A stretch of 29,140 bases of DNA from contig JAITVM010000089.1 in the NCBI GenBank assembly GCA_031285815.1, forward strand, positions 1-29,140, in the 5' to 3' direction. The notes beneath the pieces are model-generated. The model was not told the origin of the DNA. It ran no database searches and saw nothing but the letters and a program-made list of their open reading frames with translations. A program made the position numbers and the translations under genes. This document shows positions 1 through 6,723 of the stretch, in pieces. The stretch comes from Clostridiales bacterium (GTDB lineage Bacteria; Bacillota; Clostridia; Lachnospirales; JAITVM01). Every line of letters begins with the position of its first letter. Positions within the stretch are counted from its first letter, which is position 1.

Positions 1-1956
1 TGGGCTGGCCATTTCAGTGCTTATTGCTTTCCGGATAGAACCAATAATATTTTTTTCAGGGGCAGAAAGGCGTTCCAATTCGCCAAACCCATCATCAATA
101 GAATATTCAAACCGTTTCTTGCTATTAATATATTTACTCGCTTCAAAAAGGTTGTTTAAAGTCAATTCGCTTCCGCCCTGCACCAAAAAGCCTATGGCTT
201 TATAATCATTTTTGCTGATTGTGTGTAGCATCCGGTAGATTGAGTAGAGGCCGCCCCGGTTATTATCTTTTTCAAATTTCATTAGGCTTTCTTCTATAGT
301 GCCTGTATGGGTAACGCCAAAGGCTTCATTAAACTTTTCGATATACTCAACCATTTCATCTATATTAAGCTGTGAAGGGTCGATATTTTCTTTTAACATT
401 TGGGCCGCAATATTTGGCTTTAGCCAATCTTTTAAGAAGTTAAGCTTATGTTCAATTAATTTTATTTTATCCAGGTTTTCTGGCGTAATATCCATCTTAT
501 TCTTAAATAATATTTTAAATGCGCTTTGGTTTGCCTCAGAATCCGTATAGCCTAGGCCGTTTAAGAAACCGGACATTTCCTTAGCGGTTATTTTATCGCC
601 ATACTTTGTTGAAGGTTTTGTCTGGGATGCCCCATAGTTTTCTAATATAGATTTGTTTATTGCCCTTAAATTAAAATCAACCGCTTTTAGCGCAATGTCT
701 TTGTATACTGGGGGGGTAATATATTTAAGCCCTTCAACATTATTAAAAGTTTCAGACATTGCATTTATATTTTCTGCAGCTGCTTCGGTGCCCATGATTT
801 TTAAATTCTTTTCATATAGCATAGTGTTTAGCTGTGAAAGGAGGTTTTTAACGGGCATAAAGTTAATATCAATATTTTTTCCGGCAAGCCTATAACAAGC
901 TTCAGTTGACAATTTTAACTGTGCCTCGGCAATTATTTTTTTAAACTCTATAGCTTCTTGTGATATGCCTTCGGCCGTATTGCTGCCTGTACCCTCTGAA
1001 GCATTAAACAGCCCCATAAGCGTTATGTCTTTGCCGTTATCAATTAAGCTTTGGATACTGTTTGTTTGAATGTGGTTCATTTTTTTTGACGCTTCAACAT
1101 TAGATTTGAATAATTTAGCAGTTTTATCGAGCCAGAACAAATCAATGCCAGTAGGTTTTTCGTTGTTCCAAATAGCCCTGGCCGTTTCTGATGCAACAAT
1201 ATTTTTATCTATATCCAGAGTTTTAAGGAATTTATATTTTTCTATATTTTCAGCATTAATTTCTATGCCGCTATCCACAAATTTGCGGGCTATATCTAAA
1301 TTAGATTCTTCTATACCTTGCTGGTTAAATAGTTTTTTAATTTCGCTATCAATATTATCGAAGTTGTGGCTGCCGGCAGGGGCTCCAGTGTTTTTATACA
1401 CAAGTAAATTTTCTGGCGATAAGGCGGCGTTATTTTTAATAAGGTTTAAAATTGCCCCTTCGCCTAAAGATTTTGAAGGTTCTATTATATCTAAATTTTT
1501 GTTAATGGCCTTAAGTGTTTTATCTGAAAAAACGCCCCAATCTTCTTTAGGTGCAATTTTTCTATAATCATCAGAAATTTTTACCGCTTCTGCCAGCATA
1601 GATAAATCTATTTTATCCAAGGAAATGCCTGACGCAACGAGTTCATTAATAATATTTGCATCTGCCGGTAAATTTTGAATCCGGCTAATAAAATTGTCGA
1701 GGGCTTCGCGCCCTTCCTTATTATTTTGGATAAAGTTAGACTGCTTAAATAATTTTTCTATATTTTCTATGGACTGCAGCTTGGCGGCTACTTCTTTAAA
1801 ATCGCCATTTGTTGGTACAACGTCTAAAGATTCGCCGGTTAGAATAGAATTATCTCTATAAATATTTTGGTAAATATAGTTTGTCTTTTGGAGAGATTCA
1901 GCTTTAATAACAAAACACCTCCTAATTGCTTTTCTATTTCTATAATAATAATACAT
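1..1956 (-). CDS. Large helical protein, possibly FliK/DUF6240-like; C-terminus cut by window edge
   Basis: An open frame runs without a stop from an ATG at 1956 to the left edge (652 codons, C-terminus missing). The protein has no signal peptide or membrane segment. It is built from repeating helical units carrying phrases such as DKIDLSMLAEAV, INAENIEKYKFL, DITPENLDKIKLIEHKL and LNIDEMVEYIEKF. Repeated 'T/A-EN(I/L)-x-x-Y/I-K' units recall the DUF6240 / flagellar hook-length-control-like proteins of Clostridia, but I cannot confirm this and the call is tentative. The start is ambiguous. The ATG at 1956 has no ribosome binding site, whereas a strong AGGAGGTG lies inside the frame at 1916-1923 and points to an in-frame ATT at 1908, giving a protein beginning (M)KAESLQKTNYIY. 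It is divergent from the YihY gene, and a 10-bp palindrome ATACATGTAT (1951-1960) lies between them. Confidence 0.6.
   Translation of the reverse strand, partial: MYYYYRNRKAIRRCFVIKAESLQKTNYIYQNIYRDNSILTGESLDVVPTNGDFKEVAAKLQSIENIEKLFKQSNFIQNNKEGREALDNFISRIQNLPADANIINELVASGISLDKIDLSMLAEAVKISDDYRKIAPKEDWGVFSDKTLKAINKNLDIIEPSKSLGEGAILNLIKNNAALSPENLLVYKNTGAPAGSHNFDNIDSEIKKLFNQQGIEESNLDIARKFVDSGIEINAENIEKYKFLKTLDIDKNIVASETARAIWNNEKPTGIDLFWLDKTAKLFKSNVEASKKMNHIQTNSIQSLIDNGKDITLMGLFNASEGTGSNTAEGISQEAIEFKKIIAEAQLKLSTEACYRLAGKNIDINFMPVKNLLSQLNTMLYEKNLKIMGTEAAAENINAMSETFNNVEGLKYITPPVYKDIALKAVDFNLRAINKSILENYGASQTKPSTKYGDKITAKEMSGFLNGLGYTDSEANQSAFKILFKNKMDITPENLDKIKLIEHKLNFLKDWLKPNIAAQMLKENIDPSQLNIDEMVEYIEKFNEAFGVTHTGTIEESLMKFEKDNNRGGLYSIYRMLHTISKNDYKAIGFLVQGGSELTLNNLFEASKYINSKKRFEYSIDDGFGELERLSAPEKNIIGSIRKAISTEMASP
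1916..1923 (-). promoter_or_regulatory. Strong Shine-Dalgarno that argues for a downstream ATT start
   Basis: AGGAGGTG on the minus strand lies inside the first 16 codons of the frame that opens at ATG 1956. In the correct frame the nearest plausible start after it is ATT at 1908-1906, nine bases beyond AGGAGG. A TTG at 1913-1911 is closer, but it is in another frame and meets a TAA after 24 codons. ATT starts are known (infC) but rare, so either the ATT is used or the ATG at 1956 initiates without a visible site. Confidence 0.5.
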
Positions 1957-2024
1957 GTATATTTATTTCGGACTAAAAAGGGTAATATATAAGTACCGGC
2001 TCTTATTCTTGAAGGGAGGCAAAA

Positions 2025-2894
2025 ATGAAAACTATCATTAAATTTATAACCAGGCTTATAAAAGAATTGAAGGAAGATGAGATACTGTCTATGTCATATG
2101 AAGTAACATATAAGCTATTGTTATCTATATTTCCGTTTATTATTTTTGTTATTTCTATTTTAGGTTTTTTAGAATTGGATAGTGGGATTATTTTTGATAT
2201 GGTTAGCGGGACTTTACCCAAAGAAGGCATGGAGATAATCAATGTTTTTTTAGATGAGGTTATAGACTCAAAAAGTACAGAAATATTATCCACTTCCTTG
2301 CTATTATCAATAATGTCATCATCTTCGGGTTTTTTATCGGTAATATCTTGTATTAACAAAGCCTATGGCTTTGAAGATAAACGCAATTTTGTGATTAAAC
2401 GCATAGTTGCGGTATTGATGGTTTTCGCATTTGTATCGGCGATAGTTGTTAGTATATTATTGCTGATATTCGGGGATTCGATCAGGAAGCTATTAATCTC
2501 TTATGATATTGTGCCAACGCCAGTGCTTAATTATATGTTTAGTTTTTCTTCATACCTCTTTGCCATGTTAATTTTATTTTTGATAGCGATACTTATTTTT
2601 AAACTGGCTTCAAGTAGGGAACTTTCAATGTTTTCGCTAATGCCGGGTGCATTTGTATGTGTTTTGTTTTGGGTGGCTTCTTCAAAAATATTCAATATTT
2701 ATGTAAATAATTTTTCAAAATATAGTAAGGTGTACGGCAGTATAGGTTCCGTTTTTATACTTATGTTTTGGATTAACCTTATATCATTTTTTTTGCTTTT
2801 AGGCAGCGAAATAAATATTGTGATACAGAAATATAATTATTTACAGGCATATTCGGGGAAGGGCCACAAGGCATATGCCAAACGGGCTGAATGA
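2025..2894 (+). CDS. YihY/virulence factor BrkB family inner membrane protein
   Basis: Integral membrane protein of 289 residues, the normal size for the YihY/BrkB (UPF0761) family. About six membrane segments are visible, near residues 29-50, 88-110, 126-150, 171-193, 202-222 and 240-262. Family hallmarks are the N-terminal 'LSMSYEVTYKLLLSIFPFIIF' type block, the 'SSSSGFLSVISCINKAYG' loop and the C-terminal YGSIGSVFILMFWI followed by LLGSEIN. The family's biochemical role is unsettled; the old RNase BN assignment was withdrawn. The start is the ATG after GGGAGGC (2014-2020). The stop overlaps an ATG at 2891, but the 45-codon frame that follows looks like remnant DNA. The gene stands alone, divergent from the left-edge gene. 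Confidence 0.9.
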   Translation: MKTIIKFITRLIKELKEDEILSMSYEVTYKLLLSIFPFIIFVISILGFLELDSGIIFDMVSGTLPKEGMEIINVFLDEVIDSKSTEILSTSLLLSIMSSSSGFLSVISCINKAYGFEDKRNFVIKRIVAVLMVFAFVSAIVVSILLLIFGDSIRKLLISYDIVPTPVLNYMFSFSSYLFAMLILFLIAILIFKLASSRELSMFSLMPGAFVCVLFWVASSKIFNIYVNNFSKYSKVYGSIGSVFILMFWINLISFFLLLGSEINIVIQKYNYLQAYSGKGHKAYAKRAE

Positions 2895-3197
2895 TTTTTA
2901 AAATATTTGGGCCGGGGCCCCTTATAACCGATATTGCCCATAAAGGTAATGGCGAAAAGCTGACCCTGTTTTCAATGCTTTTGGTACTAAATGCAAAGAA
3001 CCGCCTGAATTTTGTATTTTCCGAGTGAAAAATCAACCCCATCATGTAAATGCGGGCTTTGCGCGGAAACCCAATCACTTTATAAATCCCCGCCGGTGTA
3101 TGAGGATTTACTAAATAAGGCGCTAAAAAAGTCGCAAAATATGAAAACGGAGCTTCCTTTACCCGCTATACTATATCATGAGGGGGGGCTAAAAATC
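2895..3197. other. Gene-poor remnant zone upstream of the AraC fragment
   Basis: About 300 bases without a convincing gene. A 45-codon frame (2891-3028, ATG overlapping the YihY stop as ATGA) matches nothing I recognise. A second open stretch runs in frame into the AraC fragment and contains 'YEDLLNKALKKSQNM', which could be the tail of a lost protein. The stretch carries the left copy of a 12-bp direct repeat (2935-2946). It looks like decayed or imported DNA rather than a functional leader. Confidence 0.4.
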
Positions 3198-3689
3198 ATG
3201 AGCTATATAGAAAAAATCGGGGCAGCTATAGAATATATTGAGGCCAATCTGAACCGAAAGTTGGATTTAAATATGGTCGCCGCCGCCGTGCATTACTCCA
3301 GCCATCATTTACAGCGTACATTTTCCAAATGCCTTGGGCTTACGCTGCATGATTACCTGCAGCGGCGTCAACTTACCGAAGCTGCGAAGATGCTGGTGTT
3401 TTCCAAAAAATCCATTATGGACGTTGCCCTATTGTCCGGCTACGAAAGCCAGCAGGCGTTTCATGGCGCATTTATTTCTATGTACAAACTGATCCTGTAC
3501 CATAAAATTGACACGAACAGCTCCTCTGATAAACTAAAAAAGGGCGGAGGAAAAGTAGTTCTGTCAACAATGGTTGACAGGATTATCATTGACAAGACCG
3601 AGGGCGCTGACTTCGTTCATTAATGAGGGCACTCAGCCGCTTGGCAAGGGAAAACTGATTGCGCTTTAGAAACCTAGTGCCCATAAAGG
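2935..3689. repeat. 12-bp direct repeat flanking the AraC remnant
   Basis: TGCCCATAAAGG occurs at 2935-2946 and again at 3678-3689. Both copies are followed within a few bases by a related ATGGC(G)AAA word (2949 and 3696 areas). The two copies enclose about 730 bases that hold the truncated AraC gene and have somewhat different base composition from the flanks. Such an arrangement could be the footprint of an inserted element or recombination between repeats. No transposase or integrase is visible. Confidence 0.4.
3198..3623 (+). pseudogene. AraC-family regulator, DNA-binding domain only, 3' end degraded
   Basis: Residues 1-99 are a nearly complete AraC/XylS DNA-binding domain of the MarA/Rob-like subgroup: 'EYIEANLNRKLDLNMVA', 'YSSHHLQRTFSKCLGLTLHDY', 'RRQLTEAAKML' and 'SIMDVALLSGYESQQAFHGAF'. 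The expected ending (…MYKLTPxQYH-K) reads MYKLILYHK, so about two residues are missing or altered. After that the sequence leaves the family and stops after about 40 unrelated residues. A one-base shift near 3620 would continue it as NEGTQPLGKGKLIAL to a stop at 3669. The start is the ATG at 3198 after a G-rich site (GAGGGGGGG). Subgroup members usually carry an effector-binding domain, which is absent here. I read it as a truncated relic; a small stand-alone DNA-binding protein is possible. Confidence 0.6.
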
Positions 3690-3753
3690 GGGGTGATGGC
3701 AAATTCTCTCTTTATGGGCACTCTTCCATGGGGTTCCGGTCCGGGTTTGCCAT
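3676..3753 (+). other. Hairpin with loop-to-tail complementarity (possible pseudoknot)
   Basis: AGTGCCCATAAAG (3676-3688) is perfectly complementary to CTTTATGGGCACT (3710-3722), 13 bp, and can be extended inward by G-C and G-T pairs to about position 3693. The loop contains ATGGCAAA (3696-3703), which is perfectly complementary to TTTGCCAT at 3746-3753 downstream. In RNA this would be an H-type pseudoknot; in DNA it is a nested pair of inverted repeats. It lies between the AraC remnant and the convergent DUF4097 gene and has no U-tract, so a simple terminator is unlikely. Confidence 0.5.
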
Positions 3754-3766
3754 GGCTATAAATAAA

Positions 3767-4609
3767 TTAACCTGCTTTGCGGATATTTATGCCGCCAACT
3801 TTGTTTTCCAGACGGAGGCTATATTTTTCATTTGGGGAAATGCTGCCACGGATACCTGGGAATGTATTTCTAACTATGGTACCTTTTGTGTATAGGGATA
3901 CATCGCCGGGCAGTTCATTAAGTGTTATATCTATAACGCCGCTTGTTGTTGCAAGGCTAATATTTGACTGTACGGAATCATTTTTCATGCGTATAGTACC
4001 TGTTCCGATTTTAACATTAGTATTGGCATAAATATTTTCAAATAAAACCGTAGCCAGCTCAGCATTTATATTTACCGATGAGAGAAAGCCTTTTTGCCCA
4101 TTAAAATGAACAAAGGAAGCGCCCCCAATAATTTCAAGGCTTTTAATCTGGCCGGCGGGGAGATACACCTTTAAAATGTCATCATTGCCGGGCCTACCTG
4201 CTTCTGCGGCAACTGTCATGGCACCGCCAGAAACAGAATGTGAAATTTCGAATTCGGCGCTTGATGGATATGCTAGGTGGATATTTGAATCCGCTGATGG
4301 TTCGATATAAATTGCGGTAAAGATTGAATCTAACTTGACGCTATTAATACCGGCACTATTAATATTTTCATTTTCTACTTTGCCAATACTGTCAAAAACT
4401 TTCTGGGTGTTCTTACCTACCATATCATCTGCATATCCGAAAGCATTATTTAAAATATCCCACGGCAAGCTAAAATTAATATTCACTGCGGTCCCCTTTA
4501 TGTTTTCATTGGGCCCTAAATTAGAACCTTGAACATCTACTTTTAAGAAATATAGAACTGCCGGTAACATGCTTAATATAAAAGTTATTGTCAAAATATA
4601 TTTTTTCAT
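3767..4609 (-). CDS. DUF4097-type beta-repeat envelope protein
   Basis: 280 residues. An N-terminal hydrophobic stretch (about residues 4-21, MKKYILTITF…) acts as signal or anchor, so the body should lie outside the membrane. The rest is mostly short beta strands with recurring patterns (AVNINFSLPW, SIFTAIYIEPS, ELATVLFENIYANTNVKIGTGTIRMKN, SGVIDITLNELPGDVSLYTKGTIVRNTFPG), as in DUF4097/YvlB-like right-handed beta proteins. These often sit beside TetR, PadR or PspC-type regulators and envelope-stress genes. The start follows the TetR stop by two bases, with its ribosome binding site GGGAGGGG inside the TetR 3' end, so the two genes are co-transcribed and translationally coupled. No catalytic motif is visible. 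Confidence 0.75.
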   Translation of the reverse strand: MKKYILTITFILSMLPAVLYFLKVDVQGSNLGPNENIKGTAVNINFSLPWDILNNAFGYADDMVGKNTQKVFDSIGKVENENINSAGINSVKLDSIFTAIYIEPSADSNIHLAYPSSAEFEISHSVSGGAMTVAAEAGRPGNDDILKVYLPAGQIKSLEIIGGASFVHFNGQKGFLSSVNINAELATVLFENIYANTNVKIGTGTIRMKNDSVQSNISLATTSGVIDITLNELPGDVSLYTKGTIVRNTFPGIRGSISPNEKYSLRLENKVGGINIRKAG

Positions 4610-4611
4610 TT

Positions 4612-5280
4612 CTAAAACCCCTCCCGGTTGATTGATAATAGAGATAATACGGCGGTAGACAGGGCTTCTGCCAAGTCTATTTCTTCAAAACTGGTATTCG
4701 GAAGCAAGTCGATACCATAACATTTAGTTAGTGTCAAATCCCTCATGATGCCATCAAAGAATGATATAATCAGCACATAAATGCTTTCTTTAGAAACCGA
4801 GGCCTTAAAATACCCATTAGCGAGGTTATCTTCAATTAGCTCTATTGCTACATTAATTCCATAAGCGTAGTGCTGTTTTTCTTGGATACCGGCAAGGATT
4901 TTTTTCCGGCGGTGTACATCAGTGATAACGGCACTCATTTCATAATTGATTTTCCCATAGGATTCAACTGTAGTACGGGCATGTTCCAAAAAATAGCGGA
5001 ATAGCATCTGTAGCTTTCCTTCCGGTGGGTTTTGTGATTGCAAGATTTCACCGGTATCGCCGGCAAAATCTAAATTTTTTCTGAACCTATTGAAAAAAGC
5101 AATTAGCACCTCGTCTATATCTGAAAAAGCTGCATAGACTGCACCTGTACTCAAACCGGCCGCTTCAATAATATCTTTCATGGTTAGTTTATAAAGCGGT
5201 TTTACCTTGCAAATATTTTCCACAGCATCAAGAATAGTGTTTCTTTTGTTTTCAAAGTATGCTGCGTTAACTTTTGGCAA
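4612..5280 (-). CDS. TetR/AcrR family transcriptional regulator
   Basis: 222 residues, usual for TetR. The N-terminal helix-turn-helix is clear at about residues 33-65: 'LTMKDIIEAAGLSTGAVYAAFSDIDEVLIAFF'-like, with the glycine turn and the aromatic following helix. The remaining 150 residues are the variable ligand/dimerisation part. The start is a TTG at 5280 placed eight bases after a strong AGGAGG (5290-5295); no better ATG exists nearby. It is the first gene of a two-gene operon with the DUF4097 protein. Its promoter is flanked by two identical-arm inverted repeats (5299-5322 and 5358-5381) that are good candidates for its own operators, so autorepression is likely. The ligand is unknown. 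Confidence 0.88.
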   Translation of the reverse strand: MPKVNAAYFENKRNTILDAVENICKVKPLYKLTMKDIIEAAGLSTGAVYAAFSDIDEVLIAFFNRFRKNLDFAGDTGEILQSQNPPEGKLQMLFRYFLEHARTTVESYGKINYEMSAVITDVHRRKKILAGIQEKQHYAYGINVAIELIEDNLANGYFKASVSKESIYVLIISFFDGIMRDLTLTKCYGIDLLPNTSFEEIDLAEALSTAVLSLLSINREGF

Positions 5281-5298
5281 TTCAAAGGCCTCCTTTTT

Positions 5299-5322
5299 AA
5301 AAACGAGTAAGTTATCGTTTTT
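5299..5322 (-). promoter_or_regulatory. Operator-like inverted repeat overlapping the TetR transcription start
   Basis: Arms AAAAACGA and TCGTTTTT separated by eight bases (GTAAGTTA), beginning three bases after the -10 element. Size and symmetry fit a TetR dimer site, and its position over the start of transcription would block initiation. The same arms with the same eight-base spacing occur at 5358-5381. Confidence 0.6.
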
Positions 5323-5325
5323 ATT

Positions 5326-5354
5326 ATTATATTTCTATTTAAGTTATTTGTCAA
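5326..5354 (-). promoter_or_regulatory. Consensus sigma-A promoter of the TetR-DUF4097 operon
   Basis: On the minus strand TTGACA (5354-5349), a 17-base spacer and TATAAT (5331-5326) match the consensus at every position. The predicted start of transcription is near 5319, inside the downstream inverted repeat. Three bases separate each promoter element from the neighbouring operator-like repeat. Confidence 0.85.
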
Positions 5355-5357
5355 TAA

Positions 5358-5381
5358 AAAAACGAGATTTATCTCGTTTTT
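5358..5381 (-). terminator. Inverted repeat serving as terminator and probable second operator
   Basis: Arms AAAAACGA and TCGTTTTT with an eight-base centre (GATTTATC) whose ends also pair, giving an 11-bp stem. On the minus strand it lies 14 bases after the stop of the 5395-6564 gene and is followed by a run of T, so it is a good intrinsic terminator for that gene. Its outer arms and spacing are identical to the site at 5299-5322, and it ends three bases before the TetR -35 box, so it may also bind the TetR protein. Confidence 0.65.
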
Positions 5382-5394
5382 ATTTTTATCAGTT

Positions 5395-6564
5395 TTAAAT
5401 TAAATTGGATTTCTGTATGGTTAACTCCCCATCAATAATTGCAAGGCGGCCGGAACCTAACATTTCCCCATTGTATTCATATTTATTTACCCGTAGCTCG
5501 TTATTCATAATCAAAAGCACATAATCATAAACCGCCCTATCTTCCAACACATATTGTTTAGAAGCAGCATAGTCATAAACAACAACCCTTGTATCAACAA
5601 TCCCCGACCCAAAGCTTACAGTTGAACAAATTTCTGGCCTCCCGTCCCCGGTAAGGTCTTGAAGGTAAACGCTCCAAACGGGCATGCCATATATTATTTC
5701 TTTTTCCCCGGATTGGCCGGTTGCTGTAACCGCGTTTGAAGACCATCGAAATTTAACATTAAGGAATTCGCCGGATAGAAACTCTTGGCTTTCACCCCAA
5801 GGCATTTGTGGGTCTTGATAATAATCCACTATCCTGTGCGGCAGGGCCCCTGGCGGCTGTAAAACATACCTGCTGCCAACATCAGCGGATATTGGTACAA
5901 TGGCTGATTCGAATACTATAGCCCCATCTTCACCGAAAATAAATTTAGCTAATATATCCCCATTTTTTACACTATAAGCATTTTCACTGTTATCAATTGA
6001 GGCTTTTATTAAGAGCTCATTTTCAGTAATTTCATAAATGCAGTTCGGCATAGAATAGCTGCTAATGTAAGGGGTTCCGAGTTTTGCCGTGCCGTCATTG
6101 AAAAGTATAATTGAGCTTAGGTTCTCAAATTTTTCTTTTTCCGTGGCATTTTCCAAATAATAAAATTTATAAACGGGGCTAGGTGGCTGTTGATACGTGC
6201 CAGCAGTAAATAATGTTGCGGCAGGTAGGCCCCCGCCTTCGGCTAGGATAAATTTTTCTTGGGGGTAGCCGCCATATTCAAATATACGATACATTCCGCC
6301 GTTATTCCCCCGGGCAAAACCTATTTCTTTCAGCCATTTCGTGCCGGCTGTATCTTGAATAGGTTCATCAGAAACGTATTTTGAATAGATAGTATTGCCA
6401 AGCTTGAATTGTATCCCGCCAACTGGGGTTTGCCCTTCTATATAAACCGTTTCAAATTCTAATAGATTAATATTTCCGCCAAAGGCGCAAACTGATAATA
6501 CTGCTACAGATATTATAAGGGCGGATGTAAAAATAATAGTAAGTGGCATTATTTTATTTTTCAT
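5395..6564 (-). CDS. Secreted protein resembling the C-terminal domain of BlaR1-like proteins
   Basis: 389 residues with an N-terminal signal/anchor (about residues 5-28). The last 100 residues contain 'MPVWSVYLQDLTGDGRPEI', then CSTVSFGSGIVDTRVVVYDYA and 'LAIIDGELTI'. I recognise this block from the extracellular end of clostridial BlaR1/M56-type proteins, here without the metallopeptidase part. D303-E311 (DLTGDGRPE) resembles a calcium-binding or FG-GAP-like loop. The middle part (90-290) is unassigned. The start is an ATG about 11 bases after AAGGAG. It is a single gene, divergent from proS, ending at the shared hairpin 5358-5381. A sensory or structural role outside the cell is an inference. 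Confidence 0.6.
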   Translation of the reverse strand: MKNKIMPLTIIFTSALIISVAVLSVCAFGGNINLLEFETVYIEGQTPVGGIQFKLGNTIYSKYVSDEPIQDTAGTKWLKEIGFARGNNGGMYRIFEYGGYPQEKFILAEGGGLPAATLFTAGTYQQPPSPVYKFYYLENATEKEKFENLSSIILFNDGTAKLGTPYISSYSMPNCIYEITENELLIKASIDNSENAYSVKNGDILAKFIFGEDGAIVFESAIVPISADVGSRYVLQPPGALPHRIVDYYQDPQMPWGESQEFLSGEFLNVKFRWSSNAVTATGQSGEKEIIYGMPVWSVYLQDLTGDGRPEICSTVSFGSGIVDTRVVVYDYAASKQYVLEDRAVYDYVLLIMNNELRVNKYEYNGEMLGSGRLAIIDGELTIQKSNLI

Positions 6565-6619
6565 AAATAGGCCATCTCCTTGTTTAAAAAATTAGCATAA
6601 AGTTATTGTACCACAAAAC

Positions 6620-6649
6620 TTGACGTTAATGTTTGTGCTATAGTATAGT
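6620..6649 (+). promoter_or_regulatory. Probable proS promoter
   Basis: TTGACG (6620-6625), 18-base spacer, TATAGT (6644-6649). This predicts a 5' leader of about 68 bases before the proS ATG at 6724. No leader structure such as a T-box is seen in it. Confidence 0.6.
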
Positions 6650-6723
6650 TATTCTAAAATTTATTTAGTTATAATAATAACGGGAAAAAATATATAGCTA
6701 TAAAATATTACGGGGTGTTATAA

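Noticed and set aside
1070..1567. 165-codon plus-strand frame, with smaller ones at 299-550 and 653-895
   Set aside because: They lie antisense to the continuous minus-strand gene of 1-1956, have no ribosome binding site and read as hydrophobic mirror translation.
2891..3028. 45-codon frame whose ATG overlaps the YihY stop
   Set aside because: The ATGA overlap looked like coupling, but the peptide is unlike any family I know and it spans the left direct repeat in a remnant zone. Too weak to call a gene.
3585..3669. Possible recombinase C-terminus in the tail of the AraC remnant (VDRIIIDKTEG…)
   Set aside because: The likeness to serine recombinase ends is short and needs a frameshift; no catalytic part is present.
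3659..3895. 78-codon plus-strand frame
   Set aside because: It runs through the hairpin at 3676-3722 and then antisense to the DUF4097 gene; no ribosome binding site.
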